Part shown: positions 7,839-16,626 of the stretch, piece after piece | Layout: every line of letters begins with the position of its first letter | Numbering within the stretch: the first letter of the stretch is position 1 | Source: Heyndrickxia ginsengihumi | GTDB taxonomy: Bacteria; Bacillota; Bacilli; Bacillales; Bacillaceae_C | NCBI RefSeq assembly: GCF_011008565.1 | Contig: NZ_JAAIWK010000004.1 | Coordinates: 1-64,000, forward strand | Reading direction: 5' to 3' | DNA: 64,000 nucleotides | The notes under the pieces: model-generated | Told to the model about the DNA's origin: nothing | The model's database searches: none | The model's input: only the letters and a program-made list of their open reading frames with translations | Made by a program: the position numbers and the translations under genes

Positions 7839-8459
7839 CTATTTCAAATTTTGTAAATGGGTATTTACATTAATGGCGTGAAAACGGCTGTCATCATCTG
7901 AATTTTTATAGATGGTAATTCCCGTATTTTCTTGGGGAATCATACGATAATTGCGAAACGGTATTTCAAGTGTCCCCGCAACAAAAAATCTAATGGCTAA
8001 ACTATGGGCGACAATTAAGATTGTTTCATTCGGATGCTGTTCTGTTTTTTCATCAATGAATGCGCGGAACCGTTTATAAACCTCACTGCCATTTTCGCCT
8101 TCAATTCCAGCCCTTGTTGTATATGGATCTTCTAACCAATGACTCCAATTATCTGGGTATTCCTTGGAGAAATCTTCTAACTTTTTTCCTTCCCATAAGC
8201 CAAAATCAGTCTCAACAATTCTGGCATCTTGTTGTACAGTAATTTCTCTATTTTGTAAAATCAAGCGGGCAGTATCGTATGCACGAGACAATGTGGAAGA
8301 ATATGCTGCATCAAAATCCACATTTTGCAAATATTCACCAGCTTGAAGAGCCTGTTTTTTTCCAAGTTCAGATAAGCCAATATCACTTAATCCGCAATAT
8401 TTATTGTCATGTGCGTTCCATTCTGATTGACCATGTCGTACTAAATAGAAAGTTGTCAT
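7839..8459 (-). CDS. Histidine phosphatase family protein (phosphoglycerate-mutase-like)
   Basis: A 206-residue single-domain phosphatase. The catalytic LVRHGQSEWN lies at residues 6-15, the proton-donor Glu in ETDFGLWEGKK, and the second histidine in IVAHS. These form the branch-2 pocket of the cofactor-dependent mutase/phosphatase family, which contains PhoE, CobC and GpmB-like enzymes. The substrate cannot be read from sequence. Ribosome binding site AGAGG lies 5 bases before the ATG. It is monocistronic. Confidence 0.8.
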   Translation of the reverse strand: MTTFYLVRHGQSEWNAHDNKYCGLSDIGLSELGKKQALQAGEYLQNVDFDAAYSSTLSRAYDTARLILQNREITVQQDARIVETDFGLWEGKKLEDFSKEYPDNWSHWLEDPYTTRAGIEGENGSEVYKRFRAFIDEKTEQHPNETILIVAHSLAIRFFVAGTLEIPFRNYRMIPQENTGITIYKNSDDDSRFHAINVNTHLQNLK

Positions 8460-8628
8460 ATTAACCTCTTTTCATCTTCTTTCTGTAAAACTTTATCTTT
8501 ATTGTAGCAAATCACGGACAATGAAGAAAATATGATAGAAGAAGTATAATTTTTTCTAATCCAAAAATTAATAATTGATAAGATATAATCATCTATTATA
8601 TAATAATACAGGATGCTAGCTATAGTAC

Positions 8629-8634
8629 TATAAT
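8629..8634 (+). promoter_or_regulatory. Probable -10 element of the gltT leader
   Basis: TATAAT lies about 40 bases before the riboswitch aptamer. No good -35 hexamer at 17 bases is visible. Confidence 0.35.
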
Positions 8635-8675
8635 AGTTAGTAGAGATGAACCAAACATTTTGCACAATTCCATAA

Positions 8676-8887
8676 TATCGCTCAATTACATTTTTTGTAA
8701 GCGGGGGAACCAATTTTTGTACATGTTTGTACATTTGGGGTGAAACCTTTTATAGGTGGGGAGACTCTTTATTCCCTAATCCGTCAGCTAACCTCGTAAG
8801 CGTCTAGAGAGAGTCATGCGTGTCTAGTAACACGTATTTTTCAAGTGCTTACTGCGAAGGATCTCTCTTTCGTAGTTTTTTTTTACA
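8676..8887 (+). ncRNA. c-di-AMP riboswitch (ydaO/yuaA class) with terminator, upstream of gltT
   Basis: The leader contains the signature blocks of the ydaO aptamer in order: ATCGCT near 8677, AAGCGGGGGAACCAATTT (from 8699), TTGGGGTGAAACC (from 8735) and AATCCGTCAGCTAACCTCG (8778-8796) followed by TAAGCGT. It ends with a terminator, ACTGCGAAGG (from 8851) pairing with CTTTCGTAGT plus T9. AGAGAGAG (8806-8813) can pair with TCTCTCT (8862-8868), a plausible antiterminator. In this class, bound c-di-AMP favours termination and switches the downstream gene off. The rest of the 8460-8966 gap shows nothing else convincing. Confidence 0.9.
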
Positions 8888-8966
8888 GTAATATGTATAG
8901 TAGAATCTAACATTCTACTATTACTGAAATCAGTATCATTATATATAACATCTAGGAGGGGTTTTT

Positions 8967-10256
8967 ATGAGAAAGATAAGCTTAGCTTGGCAAATTTTTA
9001 TTGGCTTAATACTTGGCATTATCATTGGGGCTGTTTTTCATGGCAGTGATCAAGTAGCCAACTTTCTGCAACCATTTGGGGATATTTTCTTACGATTAAT
9101 CAAAATGATTGTGATTCCAATCGTAGTGTCAAGTCTAATTGTTGGTATAGCTGGGGCAGGGGATTTAAAGCAAGTTGGTAAATTAGGGCTCAAAGCACTG
9201 ATTTATTTTGAAATCGTGACAACGATTGCGATCATTGTTGGATTATTATCAGCTAATTTGGTTCATCCTGGTTCAGGTGTTAATATGGGTTCATTAACGA
9301 AAACAGATATTAACAGTTATGTGCAAACAGAAAAGCAAACACATGAGCAAGGTTTTGTAGCTACAATTGAAAGTATCGTTCCAACGAATTTATTCGAATC
9401 ACTAGCGGAAGGAAATATGCTTCCAATCATTTTCTTCTCAGTTATGTTTGGTGTTGGTGTAGCTGCTATTGGGGAGAAAGGTCAACCTGTTCTTCGCTTT
9501 TTCCAAGGTGTTAGTGAAGCGATGTTTTATATTACGAATTTAATTATGAGATTAGCACCAATTGGCGTTTTTGCTCTAATCGGTGTAACTGTGACAAAAT
9601 TTGGACTCGTTTCTTTAATCCCATTAAGTAAACTCGTTATTACTGTTTATATTACAATTATCTTTTTTGTTATCGTCGTACTAGGGTTAATTGCAAAACT
9701 TGTTGGAATTAATATTTTTAATATCTTTAAAATTTTAAAAGATGAATTAATATTGGCGTATTCAACAGCAAGTTCAGAGGCAGTTCTGCCGAAATTAATG
9801 GAGAAAATGGAAAAGTTCGGCTGCCCTAAATCAATTACGTCACTTGTTATTCCAACTGGTTATTCTTTTAACTTAGATGGTTCTACCCTTTATCAATCGC
9901 TTGCAGCATTATTTATTGCACAAATGTATGGCATTCATCTATCTATTAGTGCCCAAATTTCACTTGTGTTGGTATTAATGGTTACTTCAAAAGGGATTGC
10001 GGGAGTTCCAGGAGTTTCCTTCGTCGTATTATTGGCGACATTAGGTTCAGTCGGCATTCCATTAGAAGGACTTGCATTCATCGCAGGTATTGACCGTATT
10101 CTGGATATGGCAAGAACAGCTGTCAACGTAGTCGGTAACTCTCTTGCAACGATTGTTGTCTCAAAATGGGAAGGAAAATACGACAAAGCAAAAGCAAAAG
10201 CATATTTGGCAGAAATTGATCATAAAGAATCTGAATATGCAACAGAAGCAAAATAA
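8967..10256 (+). CDS. gltT: Glutamate/aspartate:cation symporter (DAACS family)
   Basis: A 429-residue integral membrane symporter, the same length as B. subtilis GltT. It imports glutamate and aspartate with H+ or Na+. Family marks include the hairpin serine-rich segment ILAYSTASSEAVLPKLM, the NLDGST motif in PTGYSFNLDGSTLYQ, and the substrate-site GIDRILDMARTAVNVVGN. Ribosome binding site AGGAGGGG precedes the ATG. The c-di-AMP riboswitch in its leader implies repression when this second messenger is high, which ties amino-acid import to osmotic and K+ homeostasis. It is monocistronic with its own terminator. Confidence 0.9.
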   Translation: MRKISLAWQIFIGLILGIIIGAVFHGSDQVANFLQPFGDIFLRLIKMIVIPIVVSSLIVGIAGAGDLKQVGKLGLKALIYFEIVTTIAIIVGLLSANLVHPGSGVNMGSLTKTDINSYVQTEKQTHEQGFVATIESIVPTNLFESLAEGNMLPIIFFSVMFGVGVAAIGEKGQPVLRFFQGVSEAMFYITNLIMRLAPIGVFALIGVTVTKFGLVSLIPLSKLVITVYITIIFFVIVVLGLIAKLVGINIFNIFKILKDELILAYSTASSEAVLPKLMEKMEKFGCPKSITSLVIPTGYSFNLDGSTLYQSLAALFIAQMYGIHLSISAQISLVLVLMVTSKGIAGVPGVSFVVLLATLGSVGIPLEGLAFIAGIDRILDMARTAVNVVGNSLATIVVSKWEGKYDKAKAKAYLAEIDHKESEYATEAK

Positions 10257-10266
10257 TAGAAAAAAA

Positions 10267-10297
10267 GATCACATCTACATTGGATGTGATCTTTTTT
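10267..10297 (+). terminator. gltT terminator
   Basis: GATCACATC pairs with GATGTGATC and is followed by TTTTTT. Confidence 0.85.
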
Positions 10298-10309
10298 ACT
10301 TTACTGTAT

Positions 10310-10326
10310 AAAAGGGGTCAGGCACC
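10310..10326 (+). repeat. Half copy of the GGGGTCAGGCACC repeat (family A)
   Basis: AAAAGGGGTCAGGCACC is one arm of the hairpin repeat found elsewhere in the window. The other arm is absent, so no stem can form here. Confidence 0.75.
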
Positions 10327-10383
10327 ATGAATAATTTTGCAATTCTTCCACAAAATATATAAAAAAGATAGGAGTGGAAGTAT

Positions 10384-10683
10384 ATGAAAAAAATAGTTCT
10401 TTCAATAGCTATACTTCTTTCGATTAGTATTGGCGCTTATTTTCAGGAGGGACATGCAAAAGTAGAAAATACAATGCAAACAAAACATCATCATATATCT
10501 GAAAAACAAGCTAGAGAAATTGCCTTGAAAAGAGTAAAAGGAAAAGTGATCCATGTAGAATTGGAAAAAGATAATGGAAATACCTATTATGAGGTAAAAA
10601 TGAAGGCATCCAACAACATATACAAACTTGAGATTGACACAAAAACAGGAAAAATTGTCGAAATAGAAAAAGTAAATGAATAG
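10384..10683 (+). CDS. Exported PepSY-domain protein
   Basis: A 99-residue protein with an N-terminal signal peptide (about 1-25, cut near GHA) and a C-terminal PepSY domain from about residue 38: ISEKQAREIALKRVKGKVIHV, then a beta-rich half with EVKMKASNNIYKLEIDTKTGKIVEIE. PepSY domains are thought to inhibit proteases or act as chaperones in the cell-wall space. GATAGGAG lies upstream of the ATG. Monocistronic. Confidence 0.8.
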   Translation: MKKIVLSIAILLSISIGAYFQEGHAKVENTMQTKHHHISEKQAREIALKRVKGKVIHVELEKDNGNTYYEVKMKASNNIYKLEIDTKTGKIVEIEKVNE

Positions 10684-10690
10684 TAATAAA

Positions 10691-10738
10691 CATGATAAAA
10701 GACTGTATATAAAAATTGATATACAGTCTTTTATCATG
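10691..10738. terminator. Long bidirectional hairpin between convergent genes
   Basis: A perfect 20-bp stem surrounds an 8-base loop: CATGATAAAAGACTGTATAT with ATATACAGTCTTTTATCATG. It probably terminates the PepSY gene and the RpiR-type gene from opposite sides. Confidence 0.7.
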
Positions 10739-10810
10739 TAAGGGCGATGTACGGGATTAATCTATTTTCGTATTTAATGACAGTGAACTATCAAAACAAT
10801 AATGAGGATG

Positions 10811-11671
10811 TCACATTTTTCTTAGTGATAACGCTTCCCCGATTTTGTTTAATATTTTTTCGCTCTTTTCTTTTCCTTTTGTCATAACATTTACGTATAG
10901 GGCATCAATTAAACTTAATTGTGCAACGCGTGCTGAAATGGCACCTGAGCGAAAATCTGATTCGCATGAAGTAGTAAATAAAGGAACATCAACCTTTTGG
11001 CTTAAAGGGGATTTGGCAAAATTTGTTATACCGATTGATTTGGCACCGCTCTCTTTTACGACTTCAAGAAGTTGCAGCATATCTTTATTAGAACCAGAAT
11101 AGGAGATAATAATTGCGACATCTTGAGGTGTTAATTGTGAGGCGCTCATCATTTGTAAATGCGTATCTGTATATGCAACTGTTTGCAAGCCTGTGCGTAA
11201 AAATTTATGTTGGGCATCAAGAGCAATAATGCCAGATCCCCCATTACCATAAAACTCGATTCGTCTTGCATTCAAAATGATATGGACAGCATGATGAAAA
11301 GAATTTTCATTAAACGTATGCATTGTATCTTGCAAAGTATTCATATTTGACTTAAATACTTTTTCAGCAATTTCTTTTTCACTATCAGTTTCTTGAATCG
11401 TTTCAAAGATATCTTGAACAGGTGTAGATATCTCAGAAGCTAAGGCGATTTTCATTGCTTGAAAGCCATTAAATCCGATCCGTTTACAAAAGCGAAAGAC
11501 AGTTGCATCAGCAACAAACATGTCTTCAGCTACTTGGCTAATTGTACTATGAATTACTTTATTAGGATAATTTGTAATATAGTCAGCTATTTTTCTTTCT
11601 TTCTCGCTAAACTGTGTATACATCGCATGAATTCTCCGCAAGCACGGAATTGATTCCATATTTTCTCCCAT
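10811..11671 (-). CDS. MurR/RpiR-family regulator of gluconate use
   Basis: A 286-residue regulator with an N-terminal HTH_6 domain (about 8-80, core ISQVAEDMFVADATVFRFCKRIGF) and a C-terminal SIS sugar-phosphate-binding domain (about 115-255, with FYGNGGSGIIA and IISYSGSNKDM). The start is the ATG at 11671, with AAAGGGG 8 bases upstream; a longer frame from 11692 lacks such a site. Divergence from gntP-gntK argues that it senses gluconate-6-phosphate or a related ligand and controls both. This differs from B. subtilis, where GntR is a GntR-family protein. Confidence 0.8.
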   Translation of the reverse strand: MGENMESIPCLRRIHAMYTQFSEKERKIADYITNYPNKVIHSTISQVAEDMFVADATVFRFCKRIGFNGFQAMKIALASEISTPVQDIFETIQETDSEKEIAEKVFKSNMNTLQDTMHTFNENSFHHAVHIILNARRIEFYGNGGSGIIALDAQHKFLRTGLQTVAYTDTHLQMMSASQLTPQDVAIIISYSGSNKDMLQLLEVVKESGAKSIGITNFAKSPLSQKVDVPLFTTSCESDFRSGAISARVAQLSLIDALYVNVMTKGKEKSEKILNKIGEALSLRKM

Positions 11672-11728
11672 TGTCCATACCCCTTTATGCATAATTCTTA
11701 ATAGTATTGTATTACAAAAAAAATAAAT

Positions 11729-11743
11729 TTGAAAGCGTTATCC
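11729..11743. promoter_or_regulatory. Probable cre site for CcpA
   Basis: TTGAAAGCGTTATCC matches the catabolite-responsive consensus WTGNAANCGNWNNCW except for the last base. It lies in the divergent gluconate control region about 60 bases from the regulator start. Confidence 0.55.
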
Positions 11744-11746
11744 ATT

Positions 11747-11793
11747 GGTGCCTGACCCCTTTTGTGCTTTATTGCACAAAAGGGGTCAGGCAC
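11747..11793. repeat. Family A hairpin repeat between divergent gluconate genes
   Basis: GTGCCTGACCCCTTTTGTGC (11748-11767) and its exact complement GCACAAAAGGGGTCAGGCAC (11774-11793) form a perfect 20-bp stem with a 6-base loop, followed by TTTTTT. In the plus direction it is an ideal terminator shape, yet it sits between divergent promoters. Confidence 0.9.
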
Positions 11794-11797
11794 TTTT

Positions 11798-11813
11798 TTG
11801 AAAAAAATTTCAA
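11798..11813. promoter_or_regulatory. Candidate RpiR-type operator upstream of gntP
   Basis: The palindrome TTGAAA-aaaa-TTTCAA lies upstream of a TATACT box at 11855-11860. Its location suits the divergent regulator. AT-rich palindromes arise easily by chance, so this is tentative. Confidence 0.4.
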
Positions 11814-11991
11814 CATTTTTCTTGAATAAAAAAATTTTTGTCGTAAAATTGAATTATACTAAAAAATATTTCACTGGTAATGAATGTAACCGATTACTAG
11901 ATTAGTTGTAAATTTTTTTGTTGTGAATTGTAAGCCTTATCAAGCAACATTAATCAACACGAAATTATTCAATCGATTAGGAGTGGGCAGA

Positions 11992-13350
11992 ATGGAAAGT
12001 TTGTTTGGGTTAAGTCATAGTAATAGTTTGCTAATTTATACGTTAGTAGCTATTATTCTATTAATTTTTCTTATTGCTAAAGTGAATTGGCATCCATTTA
12101 TTTCATTATTAGTTGTATCAGTTCTCCTCGGAATGGCGGCAGGAATGAAATTGCCAGCAGTGGCCGACGCCATTCAAGATGGTGTTGGAAGTACACTTGG
12201 CTCGATTGCAGTCATTATTGGTTTAGGTACGATGCTAGGAAAAATGATGGCAGAGTCAGGCGGTGCAGACCGTATTGCAAATACATTGCTAAATAAATTT
12301 GGGGAAAGAAAAGTTCACTGGACTATGATGGCTGTTGCCTTTATCGTTGGTATCCCTGTTTTCTTTGAAGTTGGTGTTGTATTATTAATTCCACTTCTTT
12401 ATACAATTGCAAGAAGAACAAAAATGTCATTAGTAAAGATTGGTATCCCAATGTTGGCTGGCTTATCAACTGTTCATGGACTACTTCCACCACATCCAGC
12501 GCCAATGATCGCTGTTGAGGGGTTACACGCAAACGTTGCCAAAACGATTTTGTATGCAATCATTGTTGGACTTCCAGCAGCAATTATTGCTGGGCCAGTA
12601 TTTGGTAGTTTTATCGCAAAAAGAATTAAAGTAGAACCTCCAAAACAATTATCAGAGCAGTTTTCTAAAAAAGATGATAGGAAATTGCCTAGTTTCGGAA
12701 CAACAATGATTACGATTCTATTACCAGTGATTTTAATGTTAATTGGATCATTAAGTACTGTTTTCCATGAAAGTTCAGTTATAGCTGAGTGGAGCTCATT
12801 TTTAGGAAAACCGATTATTGCTTTAGTTATTTCTGTAATCGTTTCCTTCTTTACACTCGGATATGCTCGAGGATTCAATAAAAAACAACTTTCCTCATTT
12901 ATGGGTGAATGTTTGGCGCCAACTGCAACTATTATTCTTGTGATCGGTGCAGGCGGTGCGTTTAAAAATATTTTAATTACAAGTGGAGTTGGTAATGCAA
13001 TCGCTGATTTAGCAACAAGCGCAAATATCTCACCAATTTTATTTGCTTGGTTTGTTGCAGCGCTTATTCGTGTTGCTACAGGTTCTGCTACAGTAGCAAT
13101 GACAACAGCAGTAGGAATTGTGGCACCAGTATTAGCACATGCAACTGGCAGCGTAAATATTGAATTAATTGTTCTTGCAATCGGTGCGGGATCACTCATC
13201 CTATCCCATGTAAACGATGCAGGCTTCTGGATGGTAAAAGAGTTTTTTAATATGACAGTTACACAAACATTAAAAACATGGACAGTAATGGAAACGCTTC
13301 TTTCAGTCATTGCTTTAGTTCTTATTCTCGTGATTAATGCTATAGTATAA
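11992..13350 (+). CDS. gntP: Gluconate:H+ symporter, GntP family
   Basis: A 452-residue permease with about 12-14 predicted membrane segments. The N-terminus contains NWHPFISLLVVSVLLGMAAG, and later GLSTVHGLLPPHPAPMIAVE and ATGSATVAMTTA are characteristic of GntP/GntT/GntU transporters. The start is the ATG at 11992 behind TAGGAGTGGG; an earlier in-frame start at 11923 would add 23 residues with no hydrophobic role and has no ribosome binding site. gntK follows 94 bases later, so they are likely cotranscribed. Confidence 0.9.
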   Translation: MESLFGLSHSNSLLIYTLVAIILLIFLIAKVNWHPFISLLVVSVLLGMAAGMKLPAVADAIQDGVGSTLGSIAVIIGLGTMLGKMMAESGGADRIANTLLNKFGERKVHWTMMAVAFIVGIPVFFEVGVVLLIPLLYTIARRTKMSLVKIGIPMLAGLSTVHGLLPPHPAPMIAVEGLHANVAKTILYAIIVGLPAAIIAGPVFGSFIAKRIKVEPPKQLSEQFSKKDDRKLPSFGTTMITILLPVILMLIGSLSTVFHESSVIAEWSSFLGKPIIALVISVIVSFFTLGYARGFNKKQLSSFMGECLAPTATIILVIGAGGAFKNILITSGVGNAIADLATSANISPILFAWFVAALIRVATGSATVAMTTAVGIVAPVLAHATGSVNIELIVLAIGAGSLILSHVNDAGFWMVKEFFNMTVTQTLKTWTVMETLLSVIALVLILVINAIV

Positions 13351-13444
13351 TAGTATTGAAGGACGGAAATATTCGAATAATAAAAATATGTTTTGAAAGC
13401 GAATTATAAAAAGTGGGGCAAGATCCCTTTTAGAGGTGACAGAC

Positions 13445-14989
13445 ATGCAGTGGAAATATATGTTGGGTGTAGATATCGGAACAACGAGTACGAAGGCGGT
13501 GCTTTTCACAAAAAAAGGAGAATTTGTGAAGAAGGTGTCGAAAGGATATCCATTATATAGTCCAACGCCATCAGTTGCTGAACAGGATCCCGATGCAATC
13601 TTTCGGGCTGTCATGTTGGCGATTGGTGAAGTAATGATTGAAAGCGGAATTGAAAAAGAAGAGCTCGGATTTATTTCATTTAGTTCAGCAATGCATAGTG
13701 TAATAGCTGTCGATGAAAATGGTGTCCCCCTTACTAAAAGCATTACATGGGCAGACAATCGAAGTGTGAAGTATGCGGACCAATTGAAAAAGTCTCCAAG
13801 AGGGCAGCAAGTTTATCAACGGACAGGGACACCGATTCATCCAATGTCTCCATTAGCAAAATTAATGTGGTTAAAAGAAGAACATACAGATGTCTTTGCA
13901 AAGACTGCCAAATTTCTAGGCATTAAAGAATATATTTTCTATAAATTATTTAACGAATATGTAATGGATTATTCTCTTGCTTCCGCAACAGGAATGTTTA
14001 ATATTGAAAAGCTAACATGGGATGAAGAGGCATTAGAAATTGCGGGTGTTCAAGCAGATCGCTTGCCAAAATTAGTTCCAACTACATATATGTTTAAAGA
14101 GCTAAATGAAGATATGGCCTCTAAATTAAACATATCACCGAATACTCCCTTTGTGATCGGGGCAAGTGATGGGGTATTATCAAATCTAGGTTTGAATGCA
14201 ATTAAACCTGGTGTTTTAGCAGTAACGATTGGAACGAGCGGTGCCATTCGTACGGTTAGTGATCGTCCAATCACTGATCCGAAGGGGAGAACGTTCTGCT
14301 ATGCATTAACAGAGAACCATTGGGTAGTAGGAGGTCCAGTCAATAATGGCGGTATCACATTCCAATGGGCGCGCGATCAATTCGGCCAGTTAGAGATTCA
14401 GAAGGCAAAAGCTGGGGGAGAAGACCCATATGAATTATTAACGGCAATGGCAGAGCAAGTCGCTCCTGGTGCTGATGGTCTTATTTTTCATCCGTATATG
14501 GCAGGTGAACGTGCACCACTATGGAATGCCGAGGCGCGCGGTTCTTTCTTCGGACTTGCATTACATCATACGCGTGCACATTTTGTACGTGCTGTGCTTG
14601 AAGGTGTTATGTACAATTTGTATAGCGTCATGCTCGCACTCCAAGAACTAGTCGGTGAACCGAAAAAAATTCATGCAAGCGGAGGATTTGTTCGTTCGAA
14701 ACTTTGGAGACAAATTATGGCAGATGTCTTTAATCAAGAAGTGATGATTCCGGAAAGCTATGAAAGTTCAAGCCTTGGTGCTGCTGTGTTAGGATTATAT
14801 GCGCTTGGCGAAGTCGAAAGTCTTGAGGTTGTTGAACAAATGGTTGGTTCAACAAATAAGCTTGAGCCGATCGAAGAGAATGTCAAAGTTTACGAAGAAT
14901 TAATGGGGATTTTCTTATCAGTAAGCAGAAAACTGGAAGACGATTATCATAGAATCGCCAAATATCAAAGAAAACATTTAGATGAATAA
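13445..14989 (+). CDS. gntK: Gluconokinase, FGGY family
   Basis: A 514-residue kinase that phosphorylates gluconate to 6-phosphogluconate for the pentose phosphate pathway. The N-terminal ATPase-fold phosphate loop is LGVDIGTTSTKAVLF (6-20). The adenine-side motifs GTSGAIRT and the FGGY signature region (HASGGFVRSKLWRQIMADV) are present. Length matches B. subtilis GntK (about 513). The start is the ATG at 13445 behind AGAGGTG. An upstream in-frame GTG at 13436 lies within that site. A strong terminator follows. No gntZ-type dehydrogenase gene is linked. Confidence 0.9.
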   Translation: MQWKYMLGVDIGTTSTKAVLFTKKGEFVKKVSKGYPLYSPTPSVAEQDPDAIFRAVMLAIGEVMIESGIEKEELGFISFSSAMHSVIAVDENGVPLTKSITWADNRSVKYADQLKKSPRGQQVYQRTGTPIHPMSPLAKLMWLKEEHTDVFAKTAKFLGIKEYIFYKLFNEYVMDYSLASATGMFNIEKLTWDEEALEIAGVQADRLPKLVPTTYMFKELNEDMASKLNISPNTPFVIGASDGVLSNLGLNAIKPGVLAVTIGTSGAIRTVSDRPITDPKGRTFCYALTENHWVVGGPVNNGGITFQWARDQFGQLEIQKAKAGGEDPYELLTAMAEQVAPGADGLIFHPYMAGERAPLWNAEARGSFFGLALHHTRAHFVRAVLEGVMYNLYSVMLALQELVGEPKKIHASGGFVRSKLWRQIMADVFNQEVMIPESYESSSLGAAVLGLYALGEVESLEVVEQMVGSTNKLEPIEENVKVYEELMGIFLSVSRKLEDDYHRIAKYQRKHLDE

Positions 14990-15000
14990 TGTTGATTGAA

Positions 15001-15027
15001 GCCGTACATTTGTTGTACGGCTTTTTT
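15001..15027 (+). terminator. Terminator of the gluconate operon
   Basis: GCCGTACA pairs with TGTACGGC around a 5-base loop and is followed by a T run. Confidence 0.9.
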
Positions 15028-15101
15028 ATACGGCTTTGTTAAATAATTTTGTTGATATTCGATAAAAACAAACAAATGTTCTATAATAATCAAAAGAACG
15101 T

Positions 15102-16162
15102 ATGTTTGTATTTCTTGAAATGACGTTAAGAGAATTGATAGCGGAGATAAAAAAATTAAATTCAGCAGAACAATATCGTTTAAAAGAATTCTTTATTAAT
15201 TCAATTGCGTCATTTTCATTTAGTGAACCAGTATTTCGGGAAGTAACAGAACGTAAAAATAAAGATGATACACTTGTGTACATTGTGGTTCTAAGCAAGT
15301 TGTACGTTTTGGTAAGTATGGGGTGAAACTCGGACTTAAAGAAATTAAACTTCAAAGATACCGTTGTAAAGATTGTCATAAAACTTTTACTGATGTTACC
15401 TCAACTCCCCTTCACCACACTCATAAACCTGAAAAAATGGTTAGACTTTATTAGATGTATGTTGGAAGGGTATTCTCTTCGTAAATCAGCAGACCTTATT
15501 GGTGATGTTCATTTCGTTACCCTATTTTACTGGAGACACAAAGTATTATCATCCCTTAAACAAATGGATTTCGAGAAATTTTCGGGGATAGTGGAAATGG
15601 ACGAAACGTATTCTCTGTACTCCGAAAAAGGAAAAAGAAATATCGAAGGGAGAAAACCTCGCAAACGTGGAGGTTCTTCAAAGTTTCGTGGTATCAGTCA
15701 CGAACAAGTTTGTGTTTTAATTGCAAGAGACCGCCAAAAATTTACCTATTCAGGTGTTCTTGTAAAGGGCGAATTATGAAAACTCAATTAGACAAGGTTA
15801 TTGGCTCTAAATTATCATCAGATAACACACTTTGCATAGATGCTTGGAGGGCTTTTTCCACTTATGCTAAAAGCAAAGGATTAGAACATTACCGTTTTAA
15901 GTCAGATGGGACAGAACGAGTAAAAGGGCTGTATCATATTCAAAATGTCAATGACTATCACAGTCGATTAAAAAGATGGATGCAACGATTTAATGGCGTA
16001 GCAACAAAATATCTCCAAAATTACCTTGTGTGGTTTGCATTTCTCGATAGCGTACATTTTAAAACAGATGGTATGTTTATCAAACAGTTTCTTGTGGAAA
16101 GTTGTGTTCATCCAATGACAGAAACGAATAGAACACTCCGTAAAAAGAAATTTGTTGCATAA
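15102..16162 (+). pseudogene. Decayed IS1595-like transposase (at least three frameshifts)
   Basis: Three fragments in different frames join into one transposase. The first (from ATG 15102) carries the N-terminal helical region. A frame change near 15270 is needed to read the zinc ribbon C-x2-C ... C-x2-C (CVHCGSKQ, then RYRCKDCHKTF). A second near 15435, in an A run, restores LDFIRCMLEGYSLRKSADL and the first catalytic Asp in VEMDETY. A third near 15765 restores CIDAWRAF and the C-terminal DYHSRLKRWMQRFNGVATKYLQNYL. These are marks of ISXO2/IS1595 DDE-type transposases. No product is expected. I could not identify terminal inverted repeats with confidence. Confidence 0.8.
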
Positions 16163-16284
16163 ATGAACTTGTGTAATCAAAAGGTATTTCGAAATTTTCA
16201 CAGAATTTATGATATTAAATTTAAATATACAATTTAACTGCTCGAACTTTTACTAAAGGGGGCAATAAGAAAAGAGGTGTTAAA

Positions 16285-16626
16285 TTGAAATACATTTACT
16301 ATGTGTTATCACTAATTCCAGTAGCGTTTTTATTTCATTTCTATGAATATGGGCAACATCTAAAAGGAGAAGAGGCGAGATATTTATTTCCAACTTGGCT
16401 CATTTATATGCTAATTACAGGTTTGTTGTCTGTGTATATCAAAAAGCGTTATATGCTATTATTCCAAATTATTTCTTGTGTAATTTCTGTTTTATTAGCA
16501 AAATTATGGATAGCAAATGATGGTGCTTGGTTTACACCATTTGGACGAGATGTGGCAGTAGTCTGGATTGCAGGGATAACTTGTGTAGGGCAATTGATTA
16601 TAAGGGCTTGCTTAAAGGTTTTTTAA
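16285..16626 (+). CDS. Small four-helix membrane protein, function unknown
   Basis: A 113-residue hydrophobic protein with about four predicted transmembrane helices (near 4-20, 37-53, 57-75 and 88-108). I do not recognise a family. The TTG start at 16285 is supported by AGAGGTG eight bases upstream. It stands alone between the dead transposase and a terminator-like hairpin. Confidence 0.6.
   Translation: MKYIYYVLSLIPVAFLFHFYEYGQHLKGEEARYLFPTWLIYMLITGLLSVYIKKRYMLLFQIISCVISVLLAKLWIANDGAWFTPFGRDVAVVWIAGITCVGQLIIRACLKVF

Noticed and set aside
8456-8734. A 92-codon minus-strand frame upstream of the histidine phosphatase
   Set aside because: It overlaps the c-di-AMP aptamer on the other strand, has no convincing ribosome binding site and its composition is that of AT-rich non-coding sequence.
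10402-10737. A 111-codon antisense frame over the PepSY gene
   Set aside because: It starts within the terminator hairpin and is a Phe/Leu/Ser-rich mirror of Lys-rich codons.
12474-13310. A 278-codon antisense frame within gntP
   Set aside because: It mirrors the membrane-protein codon pattern of gntP, has no start signal and encodes no recognisable domain.
13391-13405. Possible cre site before gntK (TTGAAAGCGAATTAT)
   Set aside because: The right half lacks the conserved C and the site is not palindromic.
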